From JBBBNV01 sp037137075 (GTDB lineage Bacteria > Bacillota > Bacilli > Paenibacillales > NBRC-103111), in contig NZ_JBBBNV010000008.1 in the NCBI RefSeq assembly GCF_037137075.1, positions 108,505 through 172,504 on the forward strand: a stretch of 64,000 nucleotides of DNA, read 5' to 3'. This document shows, piece by piece, positions 34,445-42,841 of this stretch (its first letter is position 1; each line of letters begins with the position of its first letter). The position numbers and the translations under genes are program-made. Below the pieces are notes generated by a model. The model did no database searches. It was not told the DNA's origin and was given only the letters and a program-made list of their open reading frames with translations.

Positions 34445-35710
34445 ATGACTCCGTTGACTGTCAGCGGCGGAACGCCGGCCGATTGGGCGGCGCTGAAGCG
34501 TGAGGTGCGTGACGCGGCGCAGCGGCTCGGCATTGATAAAATCGGGTTTGCCTCGGCAGACCCGTTTGTGGATATGAAGGGGATTTTGCAGCGGCACCGG
34601 GAGCTGGGCTACGAGTCCGGGTTTGAGGAGCCTGATTTGGACAAGCGGACGGAGCCGTCGCTGCTGCTGGAACGCCCCCAATCGATGATTTCGATTGCGG
34701 TGGCGTATCCATCGAAGCTGAACAACGCGCCGAAGTCGAAGCCGGGCGCGACCCGGGGGATGCTCTCCCGGTCGGCCTGGGGCGAGGATTACCATCAGGT
34801 GCTGCGCCGGCGGCTGGAGAGGTTAGCGGCGTTTTTGCGGGAACGGGTGCCGGATGTGCGTCTGGAGAGCATGGTTGATACCGGAGCGCTTGTGGACCGG
34901 GCGGCGGCGCAGCGGGCCGGGGTCGGCTGGAGCGCCAAAAACTGCTGTATCATTACTCCGGAATTCGGTTCATGGGTGTATCTCGGCGAGATGATTACCG
35001 ATATTCCGTTCGAGCCGGATGCCCCTTTGCTTGACGAATGCGGGGATTGTACGCTTTGCATCGATTCCTGTCCGACGGGCGCTTTGGTCGGCCCGGGCCA
35101 GCTGAACGCCCAGCGGTGCATTTCATTTATAACTCAGACGAAGGGCTTCATTGCCGACGACCTCAAGCTGAAAATCGGCAACCGGCTGTACGGCTGCGAT
35201 ACGTGCCAAATCGTCTGTCCCAAAAATAAAGGCATGAACTGGACGCACCACCCCGAGCTGCAGCCAGACCCGGAGCTGGCCAAGCCGCTGCTTGTGCCGC
35301 TTCTGGAGCTGTCGAACCGTGACTTCAAGGAACGGTTCGGGCATACGTCCTCCGCTTGGCGCGGACGTAAGCCGATACAGCGCAATGCGGTCATCGCGCT
35401 CGGCTTTTTCCGCGATGCCACGGCAGCGGAGCAGCTGGTGAAGCTGCTGCGGACCGATCCGCGCGCGGAGCTGCGTGAAGCGGCGGCCTGGGCGCTGGGC
35501 CGTATCGGGGGCGAGCTCCCGCGTGAAGGGCTTTCGGCTGCGCAGAAGCATGAGACGGACCCGACTGTGCTTGATGCAATCCGCCGGGCCTTGCTGGCTG
35601 CTTCGCCGCAGCCGATGGCCGGGGGAAGCCAGGCTGACCCTGGAACGGCCAAGCCTGCGGAAGTGCCCGTGACCGGAAGAAGCCGGTCGGCGGGTGACCG
35701 GAATGAATGA
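34445..35710 (+). CDS. queG: Epoxyqueuosine reductase
   Basis: 421 residues. N-terminal cobalamin-binding domain with SAKNCCIITPEFGSW; two [4Fe-4S] ferredoxin motifs CGDCTLCIDSCPTGA and CDTCQIVCPKN; C-terminal HEAT-like repeats (ALGRIG, RRALLA). It makes the last step of queuosine in tRNA, epoxyqueuosine reduction, and needs B12 like the ribonucleotide reductase encoded at 59.2 kb. The last 35 residues are Pro/Gly/Ala-rich and not part of the fold. GAGGTGAT precedes the start. Confidence 0.96.
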   Translation: MTPLTVSGGTPADWAALKREVRDAAQRLGIDKIGFASADPFVDMKGILQRHRELGYESGFEEPDLDKRTEPSLLLERPQSMISIAVAYPSKLNNAPKSKPGATRGMLSRSAWGEDYHQVLRRRLERLAAFLRERVPDVRLESMVDTGALVDRAAAQRAGVGWSAKNCCIITPEFGSWVYLGEMITDIPFEPDAPLLDECGDCTLCIDSCPTGALVGPGQLNAQRCISFITQTKGFIADDLKLKIGNRLYGCDTCQIVCPKNKGMNWTHHPELQPDPELAKPLLVPLLELSNRDFKERFGHTSSAWRGRKPIQRNAVIALGFFRDATAAEQLVKLLRTDPRAELREAAAWALGRIGGELPREGLSAAQKHETDPTVLDAIRRALLAASPQPMAGGSQADPGTAKPAEVPVTGRSRSAGDRNE

Positions 35711-35782
35711 GGCGGAGAGCGGGCTTGGGAGGACAACGTAAAAAGCAGATTCGCAAGGCGGCATCGACCCGGTGTATCGTCG

Positions 35783-35819
35783 GGCTTCGCGCCCGGAGAA
35801 GCCGGAGCGAAGCCTTTTT
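35783..35819 (+). terminator. Terminator after queG
   Basis: Stem GGCTTCGC (35783-35790) with GCGAAGCC (35807-35814), then five Ts. The rest of the 190-base spacer shows nothing. Confidence 0.85.
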
Positions 35820-35900
35820 ACAATGGAGCGCCGTGATGCGCCGCCATGCCGCGAGCGGGGGCAGCGGGCGTATGAACAGGCAAGGAGAAGGGGAGACGGG

Positions 35901-36416
35901 ATGGAAAGGCTCAGCATACAAGAGCTGGAATCGCCTATTGGCACGCTGCTTCTGGCGGCAACAGAGCGGGGGCTTTGCAATATTGAATTCGGCTCTGCGG
36001 AACACCGGCTGCAGCGGTTGAAGGCTTGGGCGGCCAAAATATTCGGGGCGGACAGTATAACGGAAGCGGGCAGTAACGCACATCTGGCCCAGGCTTCCGG
36101 ACAGCTGTGCGAGTATTTTGCCAGGAAACGGCGGCAGTTTGACCTTTCTCTGGACCTGCACGGGACTTCTTTTCAGCTTCAGGTATGGGGGGCGCTGCAG
36201 GAGGTTGGCTATGGCGTTACGGCTTCTTATAAGGACATAGCGGCCGCGATTGGCTCCCCGCGTGCGGTGCGTGCCGTAGGCGGCGCGAACAACCGCAATC
36301 CGGTGCCGATTATCGTCCCGTGCCATCGTATTATTGGAGCCAGCGGGGAGCTGGTCGGCTATGGGGGCGGCCTTGATGTGAAAATATATTTACTCGACCA
36401 CGAAAATGGCCGATAA
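35901..36416 (+). CDS. ogt: Methylated-DNA-protein cysteine methyltransferase
   Basis: 171 residues from the ATG behind GGAGACGGG; the frame extends upstream without a ribosome site and through a terminator. Active-site motif is PCHRIIG, and the helix-turn-helix with SYKDIAAAIGSPRAVRAVG precedes it, as in Ogt/MGMT proteins. It repairs O6-methylguanine by taking the methyl group on its own Cys. The LVGYGGGLDVKIYLLDHE ending is normal for the family. Confidence 0.96.
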   Translation: MERLSIQELESPIGTLLLAATERGLCNIEFGSAEHRLQRLKAWAAKIFGADSITEAGSNAHLAQASGQLCEYFARKRRQFDLSLDLHGTSFQLQVWGALQEVGYGVTASYKDIAAAIGSPRAVRAVGGANNRNPVPIIVPCHRIIGASGELVGYGGGLDVKIYLLDHENGR

Positions 36417-36454
36417 TAGATGAAAAGAGACGTAGTCAGCTTGGAGTTGAAATC

Positions 36455-37486
36455 ATGAGGTACATTAACATTGACTCGGTAGAGCCGGGACAGTATTTGG
36501 GTAAAACGATTTTTTCCAGCAACGGTACGGTGATGCTGTCCGAAGGCGTTCAGCTAACCGTGTTTATGATTACGACGCTGAAACGAATCGGCGCAACGAT
36601 GATTTACATCAAGGACCCGCAGTTTGAGGATATCGAAATTGTCGATGTCATCTCCGAGGAGACGAAGGGGGCTGTCATGAAGCAGATGACGGAGACCTTC
36701 GAATCGATTCGTTCGGGCAAGGATTTCAATACCAAATCGGTTAGCGTCAGTGTGGACAAGCTGATGGAGGACATCATGGGCAATAAGGATGTGCTGATCC
36801 AGCTGTCCGACATCCGTACGCAGGATAATCAGCATTATGTGCATTCTATGAACGTCTGTATGATGTCCGTGCTGGTAGGCATCAATATGAACCTGAACCA
36901 CATCCAGCTCAAGGAGCTTGCTATCGGAGCGCTGCTTCACGACATCGGCAAAATCGAGCTGATCACCGATGACGAGTCAAAGGACATGAAGCTGCATCAT
37001 ACATGGCGGGGCTTTGAGGTGCTGAAGCAGAAGCGGGAGTTTAACCTGCTCATCGCCCATGTGGCGTTCCAGCATCATGAACGGATAGACGGTCAAGGTA
37101 TACCAAGGGGACTGGCAGAGGAGCAAATTCATCTGTATGCCAAAATCGTGGCTGTCGCCAACACGTACGACAATCTGCTGTTTGATGAGAGTACGGGGAA
37201 ACGTCTGCTGCCGCATGAGGCTTGCGAGCAAATGATGGCGCTGGCCGGGACCCAGCTTGATCATGAGGTGCTGGTTCAGTTTTTACGCATCGTTTCGGTG
37301 TATCCGACCGGTACATCGGTGCGTTTGTCCACCCGGGAAACCGGCGTGGTCGTCGGACAGCATCGGGGCTTGCCGGGCCGTCCAGTTGTCCGGGTCGTTC
37401 GTCAGGACACCGGCAATGAGATTGATGTCAAGGAAGTGGATTTAGCCAAGCACACGACGGTATTCATCGACGGGGTGCTGACCTGA
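36455..37486 (+). CDS. HD-GYP domain phosphodiesterase
   Basis: 343 residues. N-terminal 110 residues form a DUF3391-like or unrecognised sensing part. The HD domain motif is HDIGKIE at about 161-167, followed by HHTWRGFEVLK and the variant GYP motif HHERIDGQGIPRG at about 207-217; the catalytic metal His and Asp residues are intact. Such enzymes hydrolyse cyclic di-GMP to pGpG or GMP, though several HD-GYP proteins in Firmicutes have other substrates. It has no membrane segment and no receiver domain, so it acts in the cytoplasm. Monocistronic with a terminator after it. Confidence 0.9.
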   Translation: MRYINIDSVEPGQYLGKTIFSSNGTVMLSEGVQLTVFMITTLKRIGATMIYIKDPQFEDIEIVDVISEETKGAVMKQMTETFESIRSGKDFNTKSVSVSVDKLMEDIMGNKDVLIQLSDIRTQDNQHYVHSMNVCMMSVLVGINMNLNHIQLKELAIGALLHDIGKIELITDDESKDMKLHHTWRGFEVLKQKREFNLLIAHVAFQHHERIDGQGIPRGLAEEQIHLYAKIVAVANTYDNLLFDESTGKRLLPHEACEQMMALAGTQLDHEVLVQFLRIVSVYPTGTSVRLSTRETGVVVGQHRGLPGRPVVRVVRQDTGNEIDVKEVDLAKHTTVFIDGVLT

Positions 37487-37490
37487 ACAA

Positions 37491-37536
37491 AACGCGCGAA
37501 CCTTTGCCCTGTCAGCCGGGGCGGTTCGCGTTTATT
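37491..37536 (+). terminator. Terminator after the HD-GYP gene
   Basis: Stem formed by AACGCG..AACC (2-base bulge) and GGTTCGCGTT, followed by TTATTTG. Confidence 0.65.
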
Positions 37537-37752
37537 TGTAACTGGTTATTGAGGCTGTTCTGGGGAAGACGGGAAGCCGTGGGAATGACCCGTGGGAATG
37601 ACTCCTTCGAATCTGTCAGGAATGACGGTCATTGTTCCGGTGAGGTCTGCAAGGCCGCCATCCGGCGGATATCCTGTTTTTCCGGTTTGTATCCCCTTTC
37701 GGGACGTGCTATGATAAGATGAAATGACTATGCTGGCAGAGGTGAAAATTCG

Positions 37753-37983
37753 ATGTGGTACAATTATGTGATTCCGATTGTGACGCTCCTCATCGGGCTC
37801 GTGGGGGGCTTTTTTGCAGGGGTTTATTATCTGCGCAAACAGATGGAGAAAATGCAGAATGATCCGGACATGATGATGAAAATGGCCAAGCAAATGGGCT
37901 ATAATCTCAACAAACAGCAGATGCAGAAAGCGCAGCAGATGATGGGCAAGCAGCAAATGATGAATAAACAGCGCCGCAGATAA
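37753..37983 (+). CDS. yneF: YneF family membrane protein (UPF0154)
   Basis: 76 residues. One membrane helix (about 5-27, GLVGGFFAGVYYLRKQ is the family signature) and a cytoplasmic tail with QNDPDMMMKMAKQMGYN, conserved in YneF proteins. The C-terminal 25 residues are an unusual Met/Gln/Lys-rich extension (repeats of QQM and KQQMM). Function in B. subtilis is unknown. GAGGTGAAAA precedes the ATG. Confidence 0.92.
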   Translation: MWYNYVIPIVTLLIGLVGGFFAGVYYLRKQMEKMQNDPDMMMKMAKQMGYNLNKQQMQKAQQMMGKQQMMNKQRRR

Positions 37984-38068
37984 GATGAGAATGGAGCCTG
38001 CGGACGCGTGAGGCTATCCGCTGATTGTGCCGGTGCGGCAGGCGGCGGACGAGGGGAGGAACTTGGTG

Positions 38069-38662
38069 ATGGCAGGAGTGAAAGATTACCGTAACAATAA
38101 GGTGGCGGAAAACCGTGAGCTTATTGAGCAGCATGTGCGGGAAATTTTGCGGCTCATCGGTGAGGATGTGGACCGTGAAGGGCTGCTGGATACACCGGCC
38201 CGGGTAACCCGGATGTATGAGGAGATTTTTGCCGGCTATGAGGTGGATCCGCACGAGGTGTTGGGCGTTAGCTTCGATGAACAGCATGAAGAGCTGGTTA
38301 TCGTGAAGGATATCGTGTACTACAGCCAGTGTGAGCATCATATGGCGCCGTTCTTCGGCAAAGTGCATATCGGCTATTTGCCAAGCGGCAAAATCGCCGG
38401 ATTAAGCAAATTTGCCCGTCTGGTGGAGGCGGTGACCCGTAAGCTGCAGGTGCAGGAGCGGATTACGTCTCAAATCGCGGATATTTTGGATCAAGCTCTC
38501 CATCCGAACGGAGTCATGGTGGTGGTGGAGGGCGAGCATCTGTGCATGTGCGCCCGCGGCGTGAAAAAGCCGGGCAGCAAGACGGTGACTTCGGCTGTCC
38601 GCGGCCAGTTCCGTACAGATGCCGCTCTGCGTTCGGAATTCTTGTCTCTTATTAAGGGGTAA
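38069..38662 (+). CDS. folE: GTP cyclohydrolase I
   Basis: 197 residues. The ATG after GAGGGGAGGA is chosen over a GTG three bases earlier and an ATG 42 bases earlier. Zn ligands are C and H in SQCEHHMAPFFGKVH and C in LCMCARGVKK; the active-site GSKT and RGQFRTD loops are present. It makes dihydroneopterin triphosphate, the precursor of folate and, through QueD, of queuosine; queD (55.9 kb) and queG (34.4 kb) are in the same window. Confidence 0.97.
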   Translation: MAGVKDYRNNKVAENRELIEQHVREILRLIGEDVDREGLLDTPARVTRMYEEIFAGYEVDPHEVLGVSFDEQHEELVIVKDIVYYSQCEHHMAPFFGKVHIGYLPSGKIAGLSKFARLVEAVTRKLQVQERITSQIADILDQALHPNGVMVVVEGEHLCMCARGVKKPGSKTVTSAVRGQFRTDAALRSEFLSLIKG

Positions 38663-38679
38663 TACGGATGGAAACAACA

Positions 38680-38730
38680 AACAAGCCTTCCTGCTGGGCC
38701 CGTTGGGGCTGCCGGGAAGGCTTGTTTTCT
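38680..38730 (+). terminator. Terminator after folE
   Basis: Stem AACAAGCCTTCC / GGAAGGCTTGTT followed by TTCTTG. It also opposes the convergent nitroreductase gene. Confidence 0.85.
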
Positions 38731-38841
38731 TGTGCAGTACAACAGTTGTTGTGCAGTACAGGAGGCTAAGGACAGAGGCGATGCTTTGCTGCATGGCCGA
38801 ATTGACGGTCAGAACATGATTTCACATGCTTTGTTACCGGC

Positions 38842-39399
38842 TTATAGCCAGGTTGTTTTCTCTGAATACGGCTTGCGTGCTGTTGCAGGTGTTTCTCCGG
38901 CCGGGTAGCCGATAAACAGGGTGCCGACGATTTTGCGGTTTTCCGGCGAGCCGATGAATGGAAGCATCCGCTCATCCCGGACCAGGCCGATGCCGCGTGT
39001 TCTCCATACTAGCCCCAGGCCCAAATCGGCGGCGGCCAGCCACATGGAATGAATCGCGCAGGCGGCGGCATATTCATTATCCTCTGAGGAAGCCTCATCC
39101 CCGGGGATGACATCCGAGGTCACCACAATGACCAGCGGCGTATTTTCCAGAACCTGCAGCGATTCTTTGACCAGATGAGGCTTGGTCGGGAAACGTTCCT
39201 CCAGAAATTGGCGCGCGAGCGTTTCATACGACTGTTTGGCTTCGCCCCGAATCACATAAAAGTGCCAAGGCTCCCGGAGCCGATCGTTCGGGGCTAAAGT
39301 GGCCGCCTCCAGCAGAGCGGCAATCTTGTCGTCCTCCACTGCTTGCGGCAGCACGCTGCGAACCGCGCGGCGTTTAGTCAAAAGCTCTATAGCTTGCAT
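38842..39399 (-). CDS. Nitroreductase family flavoprotein
   Basis: 185 residues. FMN-binding stretches RRAVRSV and APNDRLREPWHFYVI at the N-terminus, and the LGLVWRTRG plus LFIGYPAG region at the C-terminus, place it in the nitroreductase family (NfnB/YodC-like short type). It reduces nitro, quinone or flavin-type compounds with NAD(P)H; the natural substrate is unknown. GGGAGGG precedes the start. It lies 119 bases downstream of an alpha/beta hydrolase on the same strand. Confidence 0.9.
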   Translation of the reverse strand: MQAIELLTKRRAVRSVLPQAVEDDKIAALLEAATLAPNDRLREPWHFYVIRGEAKQSYETLARQFLEERFPTKPHLVKESLQVLENTPLVIVVTSDVIPGDEASSEDNEYAAACAIHSMWLAAADLGLGLVWRTRGIGLVRDERMLPFIGSPENRKIVGTLFIGYPAGETPATARKPYSEKTTWL

Positions 39400-39518
39400 C
39401 GGTTATTCCCTCCCGGATAGATAAAGTCATCAACATAATGTCCGGCCTAAACGGCTGACCAGGTTAACTATACACGTCCTGAGCCTGGTAAGGAAGGGGA
39501 AGTTGGATTCCACGATGC

Positions 39519-40523
39519 TCAAAGGGCGGTCTCGGCCGGACTGGCCGCTGAGGTGGAGTGCGCCTTCAGGAAAGCGATTGTGCGGGACAGATACTGCTTT
39601 TTGTGCGCCCGGTAAATAAGCTCGTGTGTGCCGTCCGGATCCAGCCACAGCTTGGTTTCCGACGATTGGTTTTTGAAAATAGTTTCAGCCAGGGAATACG
39701 GCGCTTTCTCGTCTTCCTTGCCATGAATCAGAAACAGCGGCATGCTGAATTTGGCGGATTTGACAGCGGCGGCCGGAATTTGGCTGAGTGAGGCTCCGCC
39801 GCTCATGACCGGAAAGAACATGCCCACGAGAGAAAGTGACGGATTGCGGGGAAGCTGAATATAATTGGTCAGGTTTCTGTATAAGGTGTCCGGCTCCAGC
39901 AGGAAGGTGCTGTCCAGGACCATGGCCTGGATATCGGTGTACTGGAGTGCGGCTTGCAGGGCGATGCCGGCTCCCATGGAGAAGCCCCACACAAACACAT
40001 CCTCGGCTCCGCGGGCTTTAACATAATCAATGGCGCCGAGCAAATCGTTCGTTTCTTGTATGCCTGCGGTTACGACGCGTTCAGGCTTGACATAGCCATA
40101 ATCGAACATGAACACATTAAATTGCTGGCGATGCAGCTCGGCCGCGAGGTCATAGATGGGAACCCAGATTTCTTCGCGGTTGCCGCCATAGCCGTGAGAG
40201 AAAACAACGGTTTGCGCGGAGGGAGAAGCAGCCGGGATGTACCAGCCTTCCAGCATGGAGCCGCCCCCTGCAGCGGCAAAGGTGACGTCTTCATAAGGGG
40301 TTTCAATGGCGGCAAGAGGATTGGATACTAAGGGCGCAATCACCGGCCGGGTCAATACCCACGCGATATACCCGTGGAAGGTCAATACGGACAGTACGGA
40401 TAAGGACAAAAAGGAGATCAGAATGACGATAACCAGATGCCGCCGCAGAAACGAAGGCTTAGCCGTAACAGGGTATGAGACGGAGGCAGCCGGTGGATGA
40501 GTAGTGGGGGTCATGATATTCAT
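39519..40523 (-). CDS. Membrane-anchored alpha/beta hydrolase
   Basis: 334 residues from the ATG behind GAAGGAGG; an upstream in-frame ATG would add 20 residues before the ribosome site. An N-terminal membrane helix (about 30-55) anchors the enzyme, so the catalytic domain faces outside or forms a signal anchor. Nucleophile Ser is in WGFSMGAG, acid Asp in IHGKEDEKA, base His in DGTHELI. It resembles YqkD/FrsA-type serine hydrolases. Substrate unknown. It is divergent from the iclR gene with a 355-base spacer between them. Confidence 0.88.
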   Translation of the reverse strand: MNIMTPTTHPPAASVSYPVTAKPSFLRRHLVIVILISFLSLSVLSVLTFHGYIAWVLTRPVIAPLVSNPLAAIETPYEDVTFAAAGGGSMLEGWYIPAASPSAQTVVFSHGYGGNREEIWVPIYDLAAELHRQQFNVFMFDYGYVKPERVVTAGIQETNDLLGAIDYVKARGAEDVFVWGFSMGAGIALQAALQYTDIQAMVLDSTFLLEPDTLYRNLTNYIQLPRNPSLSLVGMFFPVMSGGASLSQIPAAAVKSAKFSMPLFLIHGKEDEKAPYSLAETIFKNQSSETKLWLDPDGTHELIYRAHKKQYLSRTIAFLKAHSTSAASPAETAL

Positions 40524-40707
40524 AGAGACGCCTCCTTCGGATGAATAATTAGCCAGCTTAATTATTTTGGATAATAATGACATTTAAATTGAATTTTCAG
40601 AAAATAAAACCCGTACATTTATACTAAGGCGGTGTCCGCGGAGCGTCAATCCGCTTGCGTAATTTGTTATCTGCCTGTAATGCTGCTGTAACATGGGATT
40701 TCTTCTC

Positions 40708-40736
40708 TTTACCTCCTTTTAGAATAGGAGTATACT
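40708..40736 (+). promoter_or_regulatory. Sigma-A promoter of the IclR-type regulator
   Basis: TTTACC, 17-base spacer, TATACT, 143 bases before the start codon. The candidate operator begins 12 bases after the -10. Confidence 0.65.
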
Positions 40737-40748
40737 TATTGTAACTCG

Positions 40749-40765
40749 GTTTCATATAGTGAAAC
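40749..40765. promoter_or_regulatory. 17-bp palindrome downstream of the iclR promoter
   Basis: GTTTCA-TATAG-TGAAAC, perfect 6-bp arms. The same palindrome with one base different lies downstream of the aconitase promoter at 45573-45589. Position at about +6 to +22 suits a repressor roadblock and autoregulation; the palindrome could also influence the divergent hydrolase gene. Confidence 0.65.
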
Positions 40766-40878
40766 TTGGTTGCTGATTTAAGCCAAGCCTGTACCGGGTC
40801 TTATACCAGACCGGACAATAATTATGGAATTTCATTCATAAAGACGCATCATGTTCGGCGAGGCTTGATCTGTGCAGG

Positions 40879-41643
40879 ATGGAAGGTGGGGACCGCAAAT
40901 TGGAGGACGGGAAACTGACGGTCCGCGCTGTTGAGCGGGCCTTGGATATATTGCTATGTTTTACGGAAGAGAGCGACATGACGCTGACAGAGGTGGCGGC
41001 CAAGGTAGGCCTGCATAAAAGCACCGTGCATCGCCTGTTGGCTTCACTGGAAGGCAAGGGCTTCGTGCAAAGGGATGTGCAGACGGATAAATACCGGCTT
41101 GGATTTCGTATTTGGGAGCTGTCGGCCGGCATGTCGAGCAGTGATGACCCCGGGACGCTGCTGCTGCCCGAAATGGAGCAGCTGCGCGATCTGCTGGGGG
41201 AAACGATTAGCTTGTATGTCCGGGATGGCAAGGAGCGTATCCGGATTCAGGCTGTACAGAGCAAGCAGGCCATCCGGCGGGTTGCGCCGATTGGCGCCAG
41301 GCTTCCTTTGAATGTAGGCGCTTCTAGCAAGGTGTTGATTGCATTTGCGGAGCGCGCGCTGCAGCTGCAGGTGCTGGGTGAGCTGGAATGGGCCAATGCC
41401 GGTGATCGGGAGACCTTCGAGCGGCAAATCGCCGAGATTCATGAGCTGGGCTATGCGACCAGTGTAGAGGAGCGGGAGCCGGGCGCGGCTGCGGTTTCAG
41501 CGCCAATCTTCAACCGTGCGGGACAGCTTGTCGCGGCGCTGGCGGTTTCTGGACCGGCTAACAGGCTGACCCCCGACAGCATGAGAGAGCACGCCCCGGA
41601 AATTATGGAAGCCGCGCGCCGGATGGGCCAAATGATGAAATAA
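40879..41643 (+). CDS. IclR-family transcriptional regulator
   Basis: 254 residues. N-terminal winged helix-turn-helix (about 15-75: LTEVAAKVGLHKSTVHRLLASLEGKGFV), then the IclR effector domain with GASSKVLIAFA and GYATSVEEREPGAAAVSAPIF, the small-molecule pocket loops. The ATG at 40879 has only a weak ribosome site; a TTG 21 bases further (before EDGKLTVRAVER) has GGAAGGTGGGG in front of it and may be the real start. Family members often respond to acids of central metabolism. The paired palindromes suggest it controls itself and the aconitase gene. Confidence 0.9.
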   Translation: MEGGDRKLEDGKLTVRAVERALDILLCFTEESDMTLTEVAAKVGLHKSTVHRLLASLEGKGFVQRDVQTDKYRLGFRIWELSAGMSSSDDPGTLLLPEMEQLRDLLGETISLYVRDGKERIRIQAVQSKQAIRRVAPIGARLPLNVGASSKVLIAFAERALQLQVLGELEWANAGDRETFERQIAEIHELGYATSVEEREPGAAAVSAPIFNRAGQLVAALAVSGPANRLTPDSMREHAPEIMEAARRMGQMMK

Positions 41644-41773
41644 AGCATAGGACGCCGCCGTTTTCCGCACAATACGACAAACGGAGACGGGGTGACGAAA
41701 CACACACAGGAACGCAGCTCGGCAACCATCCTCCCCCGTACCTGGCAAGGATAGGGCAAAGGAGCGGTGATGC

Positions 41774-42580
41774 ATGCTGTATGTTCTTGGCGGCTCTCTT
41801 CCGAGGCGTATCCGGCAGGGCTTGATCATGCTTGCCCTGGTGCTGATTTGCGGCGCTTTGTACTATTTGCATCCGCACGGGCCGGATGCCGCCGCGCAGC
41901 AGGCGATGCAGGGCGGGAGCGGTTATAGGGTCGAGGAGCGGGAGAAATGGATTGTCGTTGAGCCGGAGGCGGGCCCAAGTGAGCAGCCGGGCATTATTTT
42001 TTATCCGGGAGCGCTGGTGAATTCGCAGGCCTATGTTCCCTTCGGAATGGAGCTGGCCCGGGGCGGCAGACAGGTTCTGATTATCAAAATGCCCCTGTAC
42101 TTGTCGTTTATGGACGTGGACAGAGCGGCAGAAGCGATTGCAGCCTATCCCGGCAGGAGGTTTGTCATTGGTGGACATTCCCTTGGCGGTGCGATGGCTG
42201 CAAGGTATGCTGCCGCACAGCCGGATAAGCTGGCGGGCGTATATCTTATCGGCTCCTACGTGGACAAGAAGGGCAGCCTGAAGGACAGCGGCCTGCCCGT
42301 GCTGACGTTTGTCGCAACCAATGACGGGATTCTGAGTCCTGACAAATTCGAAAACAGCAAGGAGCATAAGCTGCCGGCTGATGCGCTGCATGCCAAGATT
42401 AACGGGGGAAACCATGCCCAGTTCGGCAGCTACGGCCCGCAGAACGGAGATCTTCCGGCAACGATTACGTCTGAGGAGCAGCAGCGCCGAACCGCGCAGG
42501 TGCTTCTGGACTGGCTCGGACAGCAGCTTGCGGACACAGAAGGGGAACAACATTCTCTGACAGGCGAGCTGGTGCTTTGA
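41774..42580 (+). CDS. Alpha/beta hydrolase with N-terminal membrane anchor
   Basis: 268 residues. One membrane helix (about 14-33), then a hydrolase fold of the dienelactone-hydrolase-like/abhydrolase_5 type: PGIIFYPGALVNSQAY oxyanion region, nucleophile Ser in GGHSLGGAMAA, Asp in VATNDGILS and His in GGNHAQFG. A triad is therefore complete. It differs clearly from the hydrolase at 39.5 kb. It lies between iclR and aconitase and ends at a strong shared terminator. Confidence 0.88.
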   Translation: MLYVLGGSLPRRIRQGLIMLALVLICGALYYLHPHGPDAAAQQAMQGGSGYRVEEREKWIVVEPEAGPSEQPGIIFYPGALVNSQAYVPFGMELARGGRQVLIIKMPLYLSFMDVDRAAEAIAAYPGRRFVIGGHSLGGAMAARYAAAQPDKLAGVYLIGSYVDKKGSLKDSGLPVLTFVATNDGILSPDKFENSKEHKLPADALHAKINGGNHAQFGSYGPQNGDLPATITSEEQQRRTAQVLLDWLGQQLADTEGEQHSLTGELVL

Positions 42581-42750
42581 GCTTCGATAATGATAAGTGC
42601 TACTGATGCAGCTTCGACTGTCCAAAGAGCTGAAGCGGCTGTAATTTCGTTCGGAATGGAACGGGCTGGGGTTCGAACGGCCGCCGTGCAGCGGCGCAAC
42701 GCTCGCTTGGGATTCGCGCGCGCTGGAAGATGTCGTTCGGAAACATCCAA

Positions 42751-42810
42751 GCCCCATCAAAAAGAAGGCGTACGCGATTAAATCAGCGTACGCCTTCTTT
42801 TTGATGGGGC
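42751..42810. terminator. Bidirectional terminator, 25-bp perfect inverted repeat
   Basis: Arms 42751-42775 and 42786-42810 are exact reverse complements with a 10-base loop; inner part GCGTACGC-rich, outer part AAAAAGAAGG / CCTTCTTTTT gives T tracts on both strands. It separates the convergent hydrolase and aconitase genes. The 42581-42750 spacer holds nothing else. Confidence 0.9.
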
Positions 42811-42841
42811 CGGGCAAGCTATGCCCGGCCTATGAACCTGA

